Source: Nocardioides sp. (GTDB lineage Bacteria > Actinomycetota > Actinomycetes > Propionibacteriales > Nocardioidaceae). Taken from it: a DNA stretch of 63,391 nucleotides. The position numbers and the translations under genes were made by a program. Every line of letters begins with the position of its first letter. Position 1 is the first letter of the stretch. The stretch spans positions 1-63,391 of the forward strand of contig PBYI01000036.1 of the NCBI GenBank assembly GCA_002729525.1, read 5' to 3'. The notes below the pieces were generated by a model that was not told the origin of the DNA, searched no databases, and worked only from the letters and a program-made list of their open reading frames with translations. This document shows positions 32,036 to 39,751 of the stretch, in pieces.

Positions 32036-33037
32036 TCAGTGTCGCAACCACCGCTCGGACTGGGTGAGGAAGAGCAGGTAGGACAGTGCCGGCAGAACGA
32101 TCGCCACCGCCAGGCCGACGGCGACCAGCAGCGCCTGCAACGTCGCGTCGGCACCGGCGGCGTCGACGATGGTGACCTCGTCGACCAGCAACCACGGGTA
32201 CTGCCCGGCCCCCCAGCCCAGGGTCACAGTGGCGACCGCGGCCGCCACGGCGAACCGGGCGACGGAGTACCGCCGCGTCCAGATCAGCACGAGTGCGCTG
32301 GCTCCGGCGAGCGCCGACAGCACCATGAGTGGCAGCGCCCGACCTGTGAGGCCGTCGAAGAGCGTGGGTGCGTCCTCTTTGATCGGCACCAGCGCGGCGA
32401 ACACCAACGCGCCGGTGAGCGCGCCCACACCCAGCGTGCGCACGCGCAGCATCTCGGCTAGCCCGCGGTGCCCGGATCGGGCGGCGTCGGCGACGAGAAA
32501 CGAACCGGCCAGGTACGCACAGCTGCCGCCCGCAATCAGGCCGCCGAACAGCGAGGTCGGGTTCACCCACGACGAGACCAGGTCGCCGCCGCCGTCGGCA
32601 GGCACTCGGCCGGAGGCGATTGCGCCGGCTACGCAGCCCAGGAAGAACGGGGTGATCAGTGAGGAACCGGCGAACACGATGCCGAAGAGCCGAGCTTGGC
32701 CGAGGGTGGCGGAGTACTTTCGGAACGCGAAGGACGCCCCGCGCAGCACGATGCCCAGCAGGGCCAGCATCAACGGCAACCAGAGCGTCGACATGGCCGC
32801 CGCGAACGTTCCGGGGAACGCCGTCCACCAGGTGACCAGCACGTAGATCAGCCAGACGTGGTTGGCCTCCCACACCGGTCCGATGCTGTGGTCGATCAGC
32901 GTGCGAACCTCCGCACCGCGGCGGGCGCCGCCGGCGGTGGCGTCGAAGAAGCCGGAGCCGAAGTCCGCGCCACCGAAGACCGAGTAGACGACGACACCGG
33001 CGAACAGCGCGGCGGCCACCGCAATCTCCAGCGTCAC
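32036..33037 (-). CDS. cydB: Cytochrome bd oxidase subunit II (CydB)
   Basis: A 333-residue membrane protein with about nine helices. It opens with a GTG start and VTLEIAVAAALFAGVVVYSV, then GGADFGSGFFD and HSIGPVWEANHVWLIYVLVTWW, the strongest CydB signature, and GIVLRGASFAFRKY. It forms the quinol oxidase with CydA, whose stop it overlaps by 4 bp. Cytochrome bd tolerates conditions that damage heme-copper oxidases, fitting a copper or disulfide-stress island. Confidence 0.95.
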   Translation of the reverse strand: MTLEIAVAAALFAGVVVYSVFGGADFGSGFFDATAGGARRGAEVRTLIDHSIGPVWEANHVWLIYVLVTWWTAFPGTFAAAMSTLWLPLMLALLGIVLRGASFAFRKYSATLGQARLFGIVFAGSSLITPFFLGCVAGAIASGRVPADGGGDLVSSWVNPTSLFGGLIAGGSCAYLAGSFLVADAARSGHRGLAEMLRVRTLGVGALTGALVFAALVPIKEDAPTLFDGLTGRALPLMVLSALAGASALVLIWTRRYSVARFAVAAAVATVTLGWGAGQYPWLLVDEVTIVDAAGADATLQALLVAVGLAVAIVLPALSYLLFLTQSERWLRH

Positions 33038-34431
33038 CGGGACGGCTCCTGCACGCCCTCGGCGGACTCGGGGCCATAGGGACTGGGTAGATCGAGCTCG
33101 CCGGCGCGCCAGCGTCGCGCCATGGACCGGAGTACGACGTAGGCGCCGACCGTCATGCCGAGATACACCACCGCGGTCCCGGCCAAGCTCCACCAGATCC
33201 ACGGGTTCTCGGTCACCGCGTCCTCGGTGCGCAGCACCTGCCAGACCACCCACGGCTGACGGCCGACCTCGGTGGCGATCCAGCCAGCCTCGAGGGCGAT
33301 CATCGCTAGCGGGCCGGCGGCCACGGCGTATCGCAGGAACCAGCGACTTTCCAGGAGGTCGCGGCCGCGCCATCGCACGAACCAGAACAGCAGCACGGAC
33401 AGGGCGAGCAGCGAGCCGATGCCGACCATGGACTGGAACGCCCAGTGGGTGATGTTGACCGGCGGCCGCTCGTCCTCCGGCACCTCGTCCAGGCCGGGCA
33501 CCGGCCTGTCGAAGCTGTTGCGTGCGATCAACGAGCCGATCTTGGGGATGTCGATGCTGTAGCGGACCTCGCCGTCGATCATGATCCCGCCCAGGCGCAG
33601 CGGCGCCGGTTGCTCGGTGGTCTCGGCCAGTTCGAACGCGGCGAGCTTGGCCGGCTGGCTCTCCGCGACCCGCAGGCCGAGCACGTGGCCGACCAGCGGC
33701 TGGGCCAGCGCGGCGACGGTGGCGAAGACGAAAGGCACCACGAACCCGAGCCGGTGGTGGCGGTCGCGGCGGCCGCGCAGCATGCCCGCGGCGTACACCC
33801 CGGCGACGGTGAAGCCGACGACCACGAAGGCGCCGACCCACATGTGGGCGAACATCAGCCACACGCCGTCGTTGAACATCGCCTTCCACGGGTCGACGTC
33901 GACCACCTCGCCGGCCGCGGTTAGCCGGAAGCCGGTTGGGTTGTTCATCCAGGCGTTGACCGCGATGACGCAGAACGTGCCGATCACGCCCGCGCAGGCC
34001 ATCGGGACCAGCATCAGCAGGTGGATCCGCGGAGGCATCCGGCCCCAGCCGTAGAGGTAGATGCCGAGGAAGATCGCCTCGACGAAGAACGCCAGCCCCT
34101 CGAACGCGAACGGCAGACCGAGCACGTCGCCGTACTTGCCCATCAGGCCCGGCCACAGCAGACCCATCTCGAAGCTGAGCACGGTCCCGGAGACCGCGCC
34201 GATTGCGAACAGCACCGCCGAGACCTTCGACCACCGCTTGGCCAGTTCGAGCGCCACCGCGTCACCGCGGAAGACACCGCGCCAGTGGACGATGAAGATC
34301 ATCGACGGGAAAGCCACGCCGAAGCAAGCCAAGATGATGTGCCAGCCCAGCGACAGCGCCATCTGGTTACGCGCGGGCAGTAGACCGGACGGCGTGTCAG
34401 ACACCAGGACTTGCAGTGCCTCAAGGGTCAT
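33034..34431 (-). CDS. cydA: Cytochrome bd oxidase subunit I (CydA)
   Basis: A 465-residue quinol oxidase subunit. ARNQMALSLGWHIILACFGV contains the N-terminal heme-ligand His; further family motifs are SFEMGLLWPGLMGKYGD, EAIFLGIYLYGW, NAWMNNPTGFRL and, after a shortened Q-loop, the conserved GRQPWVVW stretch. The short Q-loop points to the cyanide-insensitive/CIO-like or CydA-S group. ATG 34431 has GAGGA upstream. Operator H lies about 194 bp upstream. No cydCD genes are in the window. Confidence 0.95.
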   Translation of the reverse strand: MTLEALQVLVSDTPSGLLPARNQMALSLGWHIILACFGVAFPSMIFIVHWRGVFRGDAVALELAKRWSKVSAVLFAIGAVSGTVLSFEMGLLWPGLMGKYGDVLGLPFAFEGLAFFVEAIFLGIYLYGWGRMPPRIHLLMLVPMACAGVIGTFCVIAVNAWMNNPTGFRLTAAGEVVDVDPWKAMFNDGVWLMFAHMWVGAFVVVGFTVAGVYAAGMLRGRRDRHHRLGFVVPFVFATVAALAQPLVGHVLGLRVAESQPAKLAAFELAETTEQPAPLRLGGIMIDGEVRYSIDIPKIGSLIARNSFDRPVPGLDEVPEDERPPVNITHWAFQSMVGIGSLLALSVLLFWFVRWRGRDLLESRWFLRYAVAAGPLAMIALEAGWIATEVGRQPWVVWQVLRTEDAVTENPWIWWSLAGTAVVYLGMTVGAYVVLRSMARRWRAGELDLPSPYGPESAEGVQEPSR

Positions 34432-34625
34432 GGGTCCTCCTCAGTCAAGCCAGCACAGGAACGCATCCGGTCGCGATTCACCGATGGTGCCGTCCGATCT
34501 CGCCGGTCTGCGGGGAGTCCGTAGCTTTCGCGGACATGGTCGCCCCATTGCGCCGGCATCAGGCGCCCATAGTTTCGGCCTCTTGCCGGCGAAAGCCTGA
34601 TCGTCCACGCGCCGTGAGCAACAGT

Positions 34626-34644
34626 CTACTAACTCTCATAGTAG
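34626..34644. promoter_or_regulatory. BlaI-type operator H (cydAB side)
   Basis: CTACTA-ACTCTCA-TAGTAG, perfect arms (7 bp if flanking T/A are counted). In the 359-bp gap between cydA and the small CxxC gene, nearer cydA; the long distance to the cydA start implies a leader of well over 100 nt. Nothing else recognisable lies between it and cydA. Confidence 0.7.
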
Positions 34645-34760
34645 ATGGGCGAAGTGGGCAGACCTGGCGCTTCTTAGAGAAACCGGCGCCGGCTACCTAG
34701 TCGGAGGCACGGCACCTCCTGTGGGGTCCCTCAAGCTGGCGCAGATCCGCGTACTGCCGC

Positions 34761-34783
34761 TCCTACTATGATCCCTAGTAGGA
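34761..34783. promoter_or_regulatory. BlaI-type operator I (small CxxC gene)
   Basis: Perfect 8-bp arms TCCTACTA / TAGTAGGA around TGATCCC. The right arm overlaps the AGGAGG ribosome-binding site (34780-34785) of the gene starting at 34791, so bound repressor would cover both promoter and leader. Confidence 0.75.
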
Positions 34784-34790
34784 GGTCGCG

Positions 34791-34952
34791 GTGCGAGTCT
34801 TGGAACTGACCTGCCCGGAGTGCGACGTCACTCTTCAGGCGGGCGACGAAGCGGAGCTCGTCGAGCTCGGGCTACAACACGAGCGGAGCATTCACGACCG
34901 AGCGGCCTCGCGGGAGCACGTGCTGACCTCGATCTGGCTCCAGAATCGATAA
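34791..34952 (+). CDS. 53-residue CxxC protein, DUF1059-like
   Basis: From GTG 34791 with AGGAGG 5 bp upstream: VRVLELTCPECDVTLQAGDE, then ELVELGLQHERSIHDRAA and an end at TAA 34950-34952. A CPEC pair near the N-terminus and two His residues later resemble the small DUF1059-type proteins and could bind zinc or another soft metal. It is too short for routine gene calling, but the strong ribosome site, actinobacterial codon use and the operator overlapping the leader argue that it is expressed. Function unknown. Confidence 0.7.
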   Translation: MRVLELTCPECDVTLQAGDEAELVELGLQHERSIHDRAASREHVLTSIWLQNR

Positions 34953-35411
34953 TGGCCCACTGACCCCGCCGAGGTTCCCGCCCTCATCCGGCACGGGCCG
35001 ATCTCTCCCACAACGTGCCGACGGCGGTCATCTGCGCCGGTAGCCCCAGTGCCTTCCTTGATGCCAGCGCTGCCGCGCGGGCGTCGCCGCCGGGTGACTG
35101 TGTCAGAGCCGGGCGTCCTTCTTCGCCGGGAACTCGACATATTTGCGGGGGCAGACGGAGGTCCTTGTCGACGAAGGACCCCTGGTCGCCGCTGACCAGT
35201 ACAGGGCTCGGGAGCGGCGGCGGGCTGGGCGCAGGTTCAGCCGACCTGGTAGCCAGCGTTGGTGATGGCTGTCCGCGGTCGACGACGTCGACCCGGATGT
35301 ACTCGATTCGACGAGGCTGTCTTTCGAAGTCCTCAAGAACAGTGTGTCCGGGCCGATCTGTGTGATCAACAGCGATGATTCGCCGGGACCCTCTGACCAG
35401 GAAGCACCACC
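34953..35411. other. 459-bp gap, no confident gene
   Basis: Several frames are open but none has a convincing start and family. A minus-strand frame reads RRIEYIRVDVVDRGQPSPT and then a Pro-rich stretch, and might be a decayed gene end. The region may be a junction between the BlaI-type regulon and the fliL segment. Confidence 0.35.
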
Positions 35412-35831
35412 ATGACCAAGTCTGCGAAGGCCGACGACGAGCCGAGGAAGGGCAAGAAGAAGATCTTCGCGATCGTCGCCCTTCTCGCCGTCGCTGCCGC
35501 AGCGTACTTTCTCGTCCTCAAGCCGAAGCCCGAAGCGGACCCTAAGCCAGTCGCGGGCGAGGTTGTCACCCTCGAGCCGATCCAGCTGAACCTCGCCGCC
35601 GGAAGTTATCTGCGGATCGCAATCGCCCTGCAGCTCACAGCTGAGGCCGAGGAAGCGGACGGCAGCAGAGCCCTCGACGCCACGATCGAGATGTTCTCAG
35701 GCCGAACCGTCGCAGAGCTCTCTGACCTCAAGCAGCGGACGAAACTGAAGGAGGAGCTCACCGACGAGATCGAGGAGCTCTACCACGGTGAGGTTATGGA
35801 TCTCTACATCACGGAGTTCGTGACGCAGTAG
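35412..35831 (+). CDS. fliL: FliL-like flagellar basal-body-associated protein, orphan
   Basis: A 139-residue protein with a lysine-rich cytoplasmic N-terminus, one membrane helix (IFAIVALLAVAAAAYFLVL) and the FliL domain: VTLEPIQLNLAAGSYLRIAIALQLT, ALDATIEMFSGRTVAEL and DLYITEFVTQ at the end. FliL supports stator function at the flagellar motor. ATG 35412 has no strong ribosome site (the closest is GGAAGCACC). No other flagellar gene is nearby, so it is either a stray copy or the edge of a chromosomal flagellar locus disrupted by island insertion. Confidence 0.85.
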   Translation: MTKSAKADDEPRKGKKKIFAIVALLAVAAAAYFLVLKPKPEADPKPVAGEVVTLEPIQLNLAAGSYLRIAIALQLTAEAEEADGSRALDATIEMFSGRTVAELSDLKQRTKLKEELTDEIEELYHGEVMDLYITEFVTQ

Positions 35832-36561
35832 TCGCTGGATCTCGTCGAGAAGACTCCGCGACGACGCCCAGCCGAACGACCCCCACGGCAGTCCGGAATG
35901 TGTACCAGCCAACCCAGGAAACCAACAACAGCCGTGCTGCTCGGCGGGAGTCAACCCCGTTGTTTTGGCGCCGATAACCTATCTTCCGTCGTCTTGACAC
36001 GGCCCGAACTGCTCCGCCCCTGCACGAGACTTGTCCCCTCCTCTTCTTCCGGTGAAGTTGGCACGCTTCGCGGTTGATCCGGCCCTGGGGATCTCGCGGG
36101 ATTGCACGACCTCGGTGACCGTTTCCGATCAGGCCCCGACGGTGTTCGATGCCAGAGGAGGTGAGTCACTGGCTGCCCTGCCATGGCCAGAGCGTTCGCC
36201 CAATGCCACCCTCGACTACGTCTCCGGGCGCTCCTCACGACGGGCGCCATCGAGCTGGCGACGCGAGGCGTTGTCGGTGGCGTGGTGGCCACTGACTCTT
36301 GGACTCCTTCGTTGGGGTTTGTCGCGGTCCCCGTAGGGCGCAGAGATTTGAGGGTCGAAAGAGGTTGTCGCCCACCTATCGGAACCTGCCTGGGCACGGC
36401 TGGAGACTTGAGGGTGGGCGGAAAGTGGGCGGATTTGGTCGCGAATCGAGTCAGCCGGTGTCAAACGGTGAAGTCGTGCGTGTGGCGTTTGCGCAGGTCA
36501 GCCCCCAGAATCGTCGAACAGTGTCAAGCGACGGCAGGCGCTCAGTGCACTACGGGTGTAT
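35832..36561. other. 730-bp gap before the tRNA fragment, no gene recognised
   Basis: Open frames on both strands (for example 36031-36336 plus) have no family match or ribosome site. The run before the tRNA fragment contains a short imperfect repeat (GAGATTTGAGGGT at about 36341 and GAGACTTGAGGGT at about 36404). It looks like non-coding or decayed island-junction DNA; an integrase would be expected here but is not visible. Confidence 0.4.
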
Positions 36562-36597
36562 CCCAGAGGTCGCAGGTTCAAATCCTGCCCCCGCTAC
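36562..36597 (+). repeat. 3' fragment of initiator tRNA-fMet, putative attachment site (left copy)
   Basis: CCCAGAGGTCGCAGG followed by TTCAAATCCTGCCCCCGC reproduces the 3' anticodon-stem strand, variable loop, T-arm (GCAGG-TTCAAAT-CCTGC) and acceptor 3' strand of actinobacterial initiator tRNA. The 5' half is absent. The core 36570-36597 (28 bp) is identical to 57033-57060, same orientation, 20.5 kb away, and about 130 bp of weaker similarity follows both copies. tRNA 3' ends duplicated like this are classical att sites. Confidence 0.8.
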
Positions 36598-36603
36598 TGA
36601 AAA

Positions 36604-36641
36604 GTGGCCTCTGACCTGCAGAAACGCGGGTCAGAGGCCAC
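36604..36641 (+). terminator. Hairpin terminator after the tRNA fragment
   Basis: Perfect 13-bp arms GTGGCCTCTGACC and GGTCAGAGGCCAC with a 12-nt loop, followed by CTCGTATTTTG. It belongs to the duplicated att segment: a diverged version stands after the second copy at 57073. Confidence 0.75.
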
Positions 36642-36801
36642 TCGTATTTTGAACCGTTTCCGCTTATGTCGCGGATTGATGACCCAAAAACTCGGCGGAT
36701 GCTGGCCCAGCGTGGCGAACTGCGCGGTGATGGCTGGCGATGTCCACCCCGATGCCTGGGTCTGAGTCAGCCGCACTGAGGCGGCGTCGCCTTCCAGAGG
36801 A

Positions 36802-38025
36802 TCAGTGACCGTCCTGGTGGCCGTCTCCGTGATCGGTTTCGATCTCGTCGGCGGGCACTTCGGGATCCGTGGAAAGGTCGAGCGTGACGCTGCCGTCTTC
36901 GGCGTCGTTCGGGAGCGAGGAGAAGCTCACGCCGTTGGGCTTGTCTCCGACGGGGATCCGGGCCACGACCTCGAGTTCCTGGAGGTCCAGGACGGCGACG
37001 TCGTCGCCGTAGATGTTGGTGACGTAGGCGTGCTGGCTCGAGGGGTCGACGACGACGCCGTGGGAGCCCTGTCCGGTCTCGACGGTTGCGGTCACGGTGA
37101 ACGTCTTGATGTCGATCACCGAGACGGCGGTCCCGTGCGAGTCTTCGGTGCCCTGGTTGGCGACGAGGAGGTAGCGGTTGTCGCCGCTGACATAGGTCTG
37201 GATGGGGCCGTCTCCGACTGCGACCGTGCCGACCAGCTTGCGCGACGTCATGTCGACCTTGGCGACGGCGTCCTCGCCGTTCAGGGAGGCGTAGACGAAC
37301 CGGCCGTCGGGGGAGAAGGCGACTTGCGCGGGGGCCTTCCCGACTTCGACGTCTGTGACCAGCTGGTTGGTCCGGGTGTCGATGACGCTGAGCGTGGTGT
37401 CGGCGACGTTCGCCACGACAAGCCAGCGGCCGTCCGGGCTGGGTCGGAGGCCGTGCGGGCCATGGCCCACCTTGATGGTGTCGATGGCCTTCATGGTGGA
37501 CGCGTCGATGACGGAGACGGTGTCGTCCGCGCCGTTCGTGGTGTACGCGGTTGCCCCGTCCGGGGAGACCACGACATGGGCTGGTGCCGAGCCGGTCGGG
37601 ACCACACCGTGCAGGTCCAAGCTCCCCGCGGACAGCATCGCGGCGTATCCGTCGTGGCCACTCACCGTCCACACCGACGCACCGTCGGGAGACACCTGCA
37701 CGTTGTGCGGCCCTTCGACGCCGGCGACGGTGGTCACGACCCGGTTGGTGGCGGCGTCGATTGCCGTGAGCGAGTCGCCGCCCTCGTTGGCGATCCAGAC
37801 GGTGCCCTCCACCATGCCGCGGTGGCCGGCGAGAGCGGCCGCCGTCGAGCCCTCGTCGGCGCGGTCGTCATAGCCGTTGAGCGCCGCCAGGCCACCCGCG
37901 GCGGCAAGCACGGCCAACGCACCGGCGGAGAGAGCAACGACGCGCATCCGCCGGCTCCACCCGTGCCGATCCTTCGGGAGCTGCGCAGAAGCCGCATCGG
38001 GACCGGTGCCGGATGTTGAGCTCAT
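36802..38025 (-). CDS. YVTN-family beta-propeller protein, membrane-anchored
   Basis: A 407-residue protein with one N-terminal membrane helix (VVALSAGALAVLAAAGGLAAL) and about seven propeller repeats of the YVTN type, e.g. TVWIANEGGDSLTAIDAATNRV, NVSPDG-like turns (QVSPDGASVW, VVSPDGATAYTTNG, RPSPDGRWLVVAN, FSPDGRFVYAS) and VVDPSSQHAYVTNIYGDD. The C-terminus is acidic and ends in GDGHQDGH, a possible metal ligand. It sits outside the membrane; function in copper islands is unknown. The ATG at 38025 follows GAAAGG. A response-regulator box lies about 90 bp upstream. Confidence 0.88.
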   Translation of the reverse strand: MSSTSGTGPDAASAQLPKDRHGWSRRMRVVALSAGALAVLAAAGGLAALNGYDDRADEGSTAAALAGHRGMVEGTVWIANEGGDSLTAIDAATNRVVTTVAGVEGPHNVQVSPDGASVWTVSGHDGYAAMLSAGSLDLHGVVPTGSAPAHVVVSPDGATAYTTNGADDTVSVIDASTMKAIDTIKVGHGPHGLRPSPDGRWLVVANVADTTLSVIDTRTNQLVTDVEVGKAPAQVAFSPDGRFVYASLNGEDAVAKVDMTSRKLVGTVAVGDGPIQTYVSGDNRYLLVANQGTEDSHGTAVSVIDIKTFTVTATVETGQGSHGVVVDPSSQHAYVTNIYGDDVAVLDLQELEVVARIPVGDKPNGVSFSSLPNDAEDGSVTLDLSTDPEVPADEIETDHGDGHQDGH

Positions 38026-38116
38026 GGGCGAACCTTTCGTATAGACGACGTCGGCCCGGTGGGGACCGCGCCATCACCCTCGCCGCTTGACCCAGACGGA
38101 TCGCCGGTGGTTTCGA

Positions 38117-38133
38117 TGAAGAACCGATGAAGG
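38117..38133. promoter_or_regulatory. Response-regulator box 5 (TGAAG direct repeat)
   Basis: TGAAGAACCGATGAAGG: two TGAAG half-sites 11 bp apart, the same layout as the boxes at 42752, 46558, 48561 and 50589. It lies between the leftward propeller gene and the rightward methyltransferase remnant. Confidence 0.55.
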
Positions 38134-38218
38134 CCGATCACATGACTGGACAGTGGTCGAGCCGCATAGTCAGATCGAGGTGGGAGGCCGCCCGCGTGCA
38201 TGAAGGAAGGACTCCACG

Positions 38219-38776
38219 GTGAACCTGATCCATCGCGTCTACTGCCGATCCCGGATCTGGCGCGCCCAGGTGAGAGCGCTGCTGCCATGGGCGTTGGACG
38301 GCATCTCCCTCGAGCGAGCGTCCGTCCTGGAGCTCGGGCCGGGCCCGGGACTGACCACAGACTGGCTGGTGCAGCAGGTGGGATCGCTGACGTGCCTGGA
38401 TTACGACGCAGCCGATGCCACGGCGCTCGCACGAAGACACCCGGGGGTGGACGTGCGACATGGTGACGCGACGGCGCTTCCATTCGCGTCAGGCTCGTTC
38501 GACGCGGTGGTCTGCTTCACGATGCTGCATCACCTGCCCACGGCGGCGGCGTAGGATCGCCTGTACGCCGAAGCCGGCCGGGTCCTGCGCCCGAACGGCA
38601 GGTTGGCGGGCTCGGACAGCCGGTGGGGTCCGCTGTTCGCGCTGGCACACATCGGCGACACCTGCACCTTGGTCGACCCGGAGGAACTGCCGGCACGGCT
38701 GAAGGCTGCCGGGTTCGGTCTCGTCGAGACCGACACGCGACGGGACGCGTTCCGGTTCCGGGCGCATGTCGACTGA
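38219..38776 (+). pseudogene. Class I methyltransferase with in-frame amber stop
   Basis: From GTG 38219 (GGAAGG 9 bp upstream) the frame reads ASVLELGPGPGLTTDWL (motif I), LTCLDYDAADATAL, SGSFDAVVCFTMLHHLP and then AAA-stop (TAG 38552-38554). Beyond the stop the same frame continues perfectly: DRLYAEAGRVLRPNGRLAGS, GDTCTLVDPEELPARLKAAG and a TGA at 38774. A single CAG-to-TAG change would explain the break. With a stop at codon 112 the SAM pocket would be made but the substrate part would not, so it is called a pseudogene unless the stop is a sequencing error or read through. Confidence 0.82.
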
Positions 38777-38806
38777 TGACGACTGCCGACCCTGCGGCAG
38801 CACGGC

Positions 38807-39751
38807 CTAGGTGGACGCCGGCCGTGGGGTGAATCGCTCGGGCTTGGTGACAAATTCCCGTCGGCAGGCGTCAGAGCAGAACCACCACTGCTCGCCGCGC
38901 CAGCTCGCGTGGGGTCCGTTCGGCTCGACCTGCATGCGGCAGACGGGATCGACGGCAAGCGCGGCGACGTGGCGGAATTGCCCGTCCTCCAACCAGAGCA
39001 CGCGGTCGGCGATCTCTCGGAGTCGATCGTCGTGGCTCACGATGACGATCGAGCGGCTGTCCTCGTCAGCGAGCTGGCGCAGCAGCCGGGCGAGGTCTCG
39101 GCCGCGAGAGGCGTCGAGGTTGGCGGTGGGTTCGTCCGCGAGCAGAACGGGTGGGTCATTGGCGAGCGCGCGTGCGACTGCGACGCGCTGTTGTTCGCCG
39201 CCGGACATCTGGGAGGGCCGCGCCGCTGCCCGGTGGGCAAGGCCGACGCGCTCGAGCAGCTGGGTGGCGCGGTGGCGGGCGGCGGATCCGGTGGTGCCGG
39301 CGAGATTGGCGGCAACTGCGATGTTCTCGGTGGCCGTGAGTGCGTCCAAGAGGGCGTAGTCCTGGAAGATGAACCCGAAGGTGCGCGACCGCAGCACAGG
39401 GAGCTCCTTCTCACGCGCCGCGGCGATGTCCACGTCGACGCCGTCACGGCTGGTGACGGTGATGGAGCCTGCGCTCGGGCGCAGCAGTGCGCCGAGCATC
39501 AGCAGCAAGGTGGTCTTGCCCGATCCGGACGGCCCCATCACGAGGAGCACTTCCCCGGCGGCGAGGTCGAGGTCGACTGCTCGCACGGCATCCACGGCGG
39601 TCTCGCCCGCCCCGTACGTCTTCGTGAGCCCTCGAACGGTCAGCACCGCGGACCTGGTCGATTCACCGTGGGGCCTGTTGTTGCCCGGTGACCGGAGCAC
39701 TGGGTCGGGGACCGAGGCATTGCCGGAGGTGGTGGGGGCGTTGGTATTCAT
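38807..39751 (-). CDS. ABC exporter ATPase with C-terminal YHS domain
   Basis: A 314-residue protein. Residues ~35-260 are an ABC ATPase of the MacB/LolD type: Walker A GPSGSGKTT (73-81), a Q-loop FIFQDYALLDALTATENI, signature MSGGEQQRVAVARAL, Walker B VLLADEPTANLD. Residues 268-314 are a YHS metal-binding domain: DPVCRM (C271) and FCSDACRREF (C292, C296). The fusion is unusual and suggests that metal binding modulates, or is served by, the transporter. ATG 39751 overlaps the permease stop by 4 bp. Two permeases precede it in the same operon. Confidence 0.92.
   Translation of the reverse strand: MNTNAPTTSGNASVPDPVLRSPGNNRPHGESTRSAVLTVRGLTKTYGAGETAVDAVRAVDLDLAAGEVLLVMGPSGSGKTTLLLMLGALLRPSAGSITVTSRDGVDVDIAAAREKELPVLRSRTFGFIFQDYALLDALTATENIAVAANLAGTTGSAARHRATQLLERVGLAHRAAARPSQMSGGEQQRVAVARALANDPPVLLADEPTANLDASRGRDLARLLRQLADEDSRSIVIVSHDDRLREIADRVLWLEDGQFRHVAALAVDPVCRMQVEPNGPHASWRGEQWWFCSDACRREFVTKPERFTPRPAST

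Noticed and set aside
36530..36597. Complete tRNA gene
   Set aside because: Only the 3' anticodon-stem strand, T-arm and acceptor 3' strand are present; no D-arm or matching 5' acceptor strand exists upstream. The same holds at 57028-57060.
38552..38554. Pyrrolysine or other programmed read-through of TAG (and of TAA at 50266)
   Set aside because: No recoding signals or pyl genes are visible, and two different stop codons are involved; point mutations or read errors are simpler.
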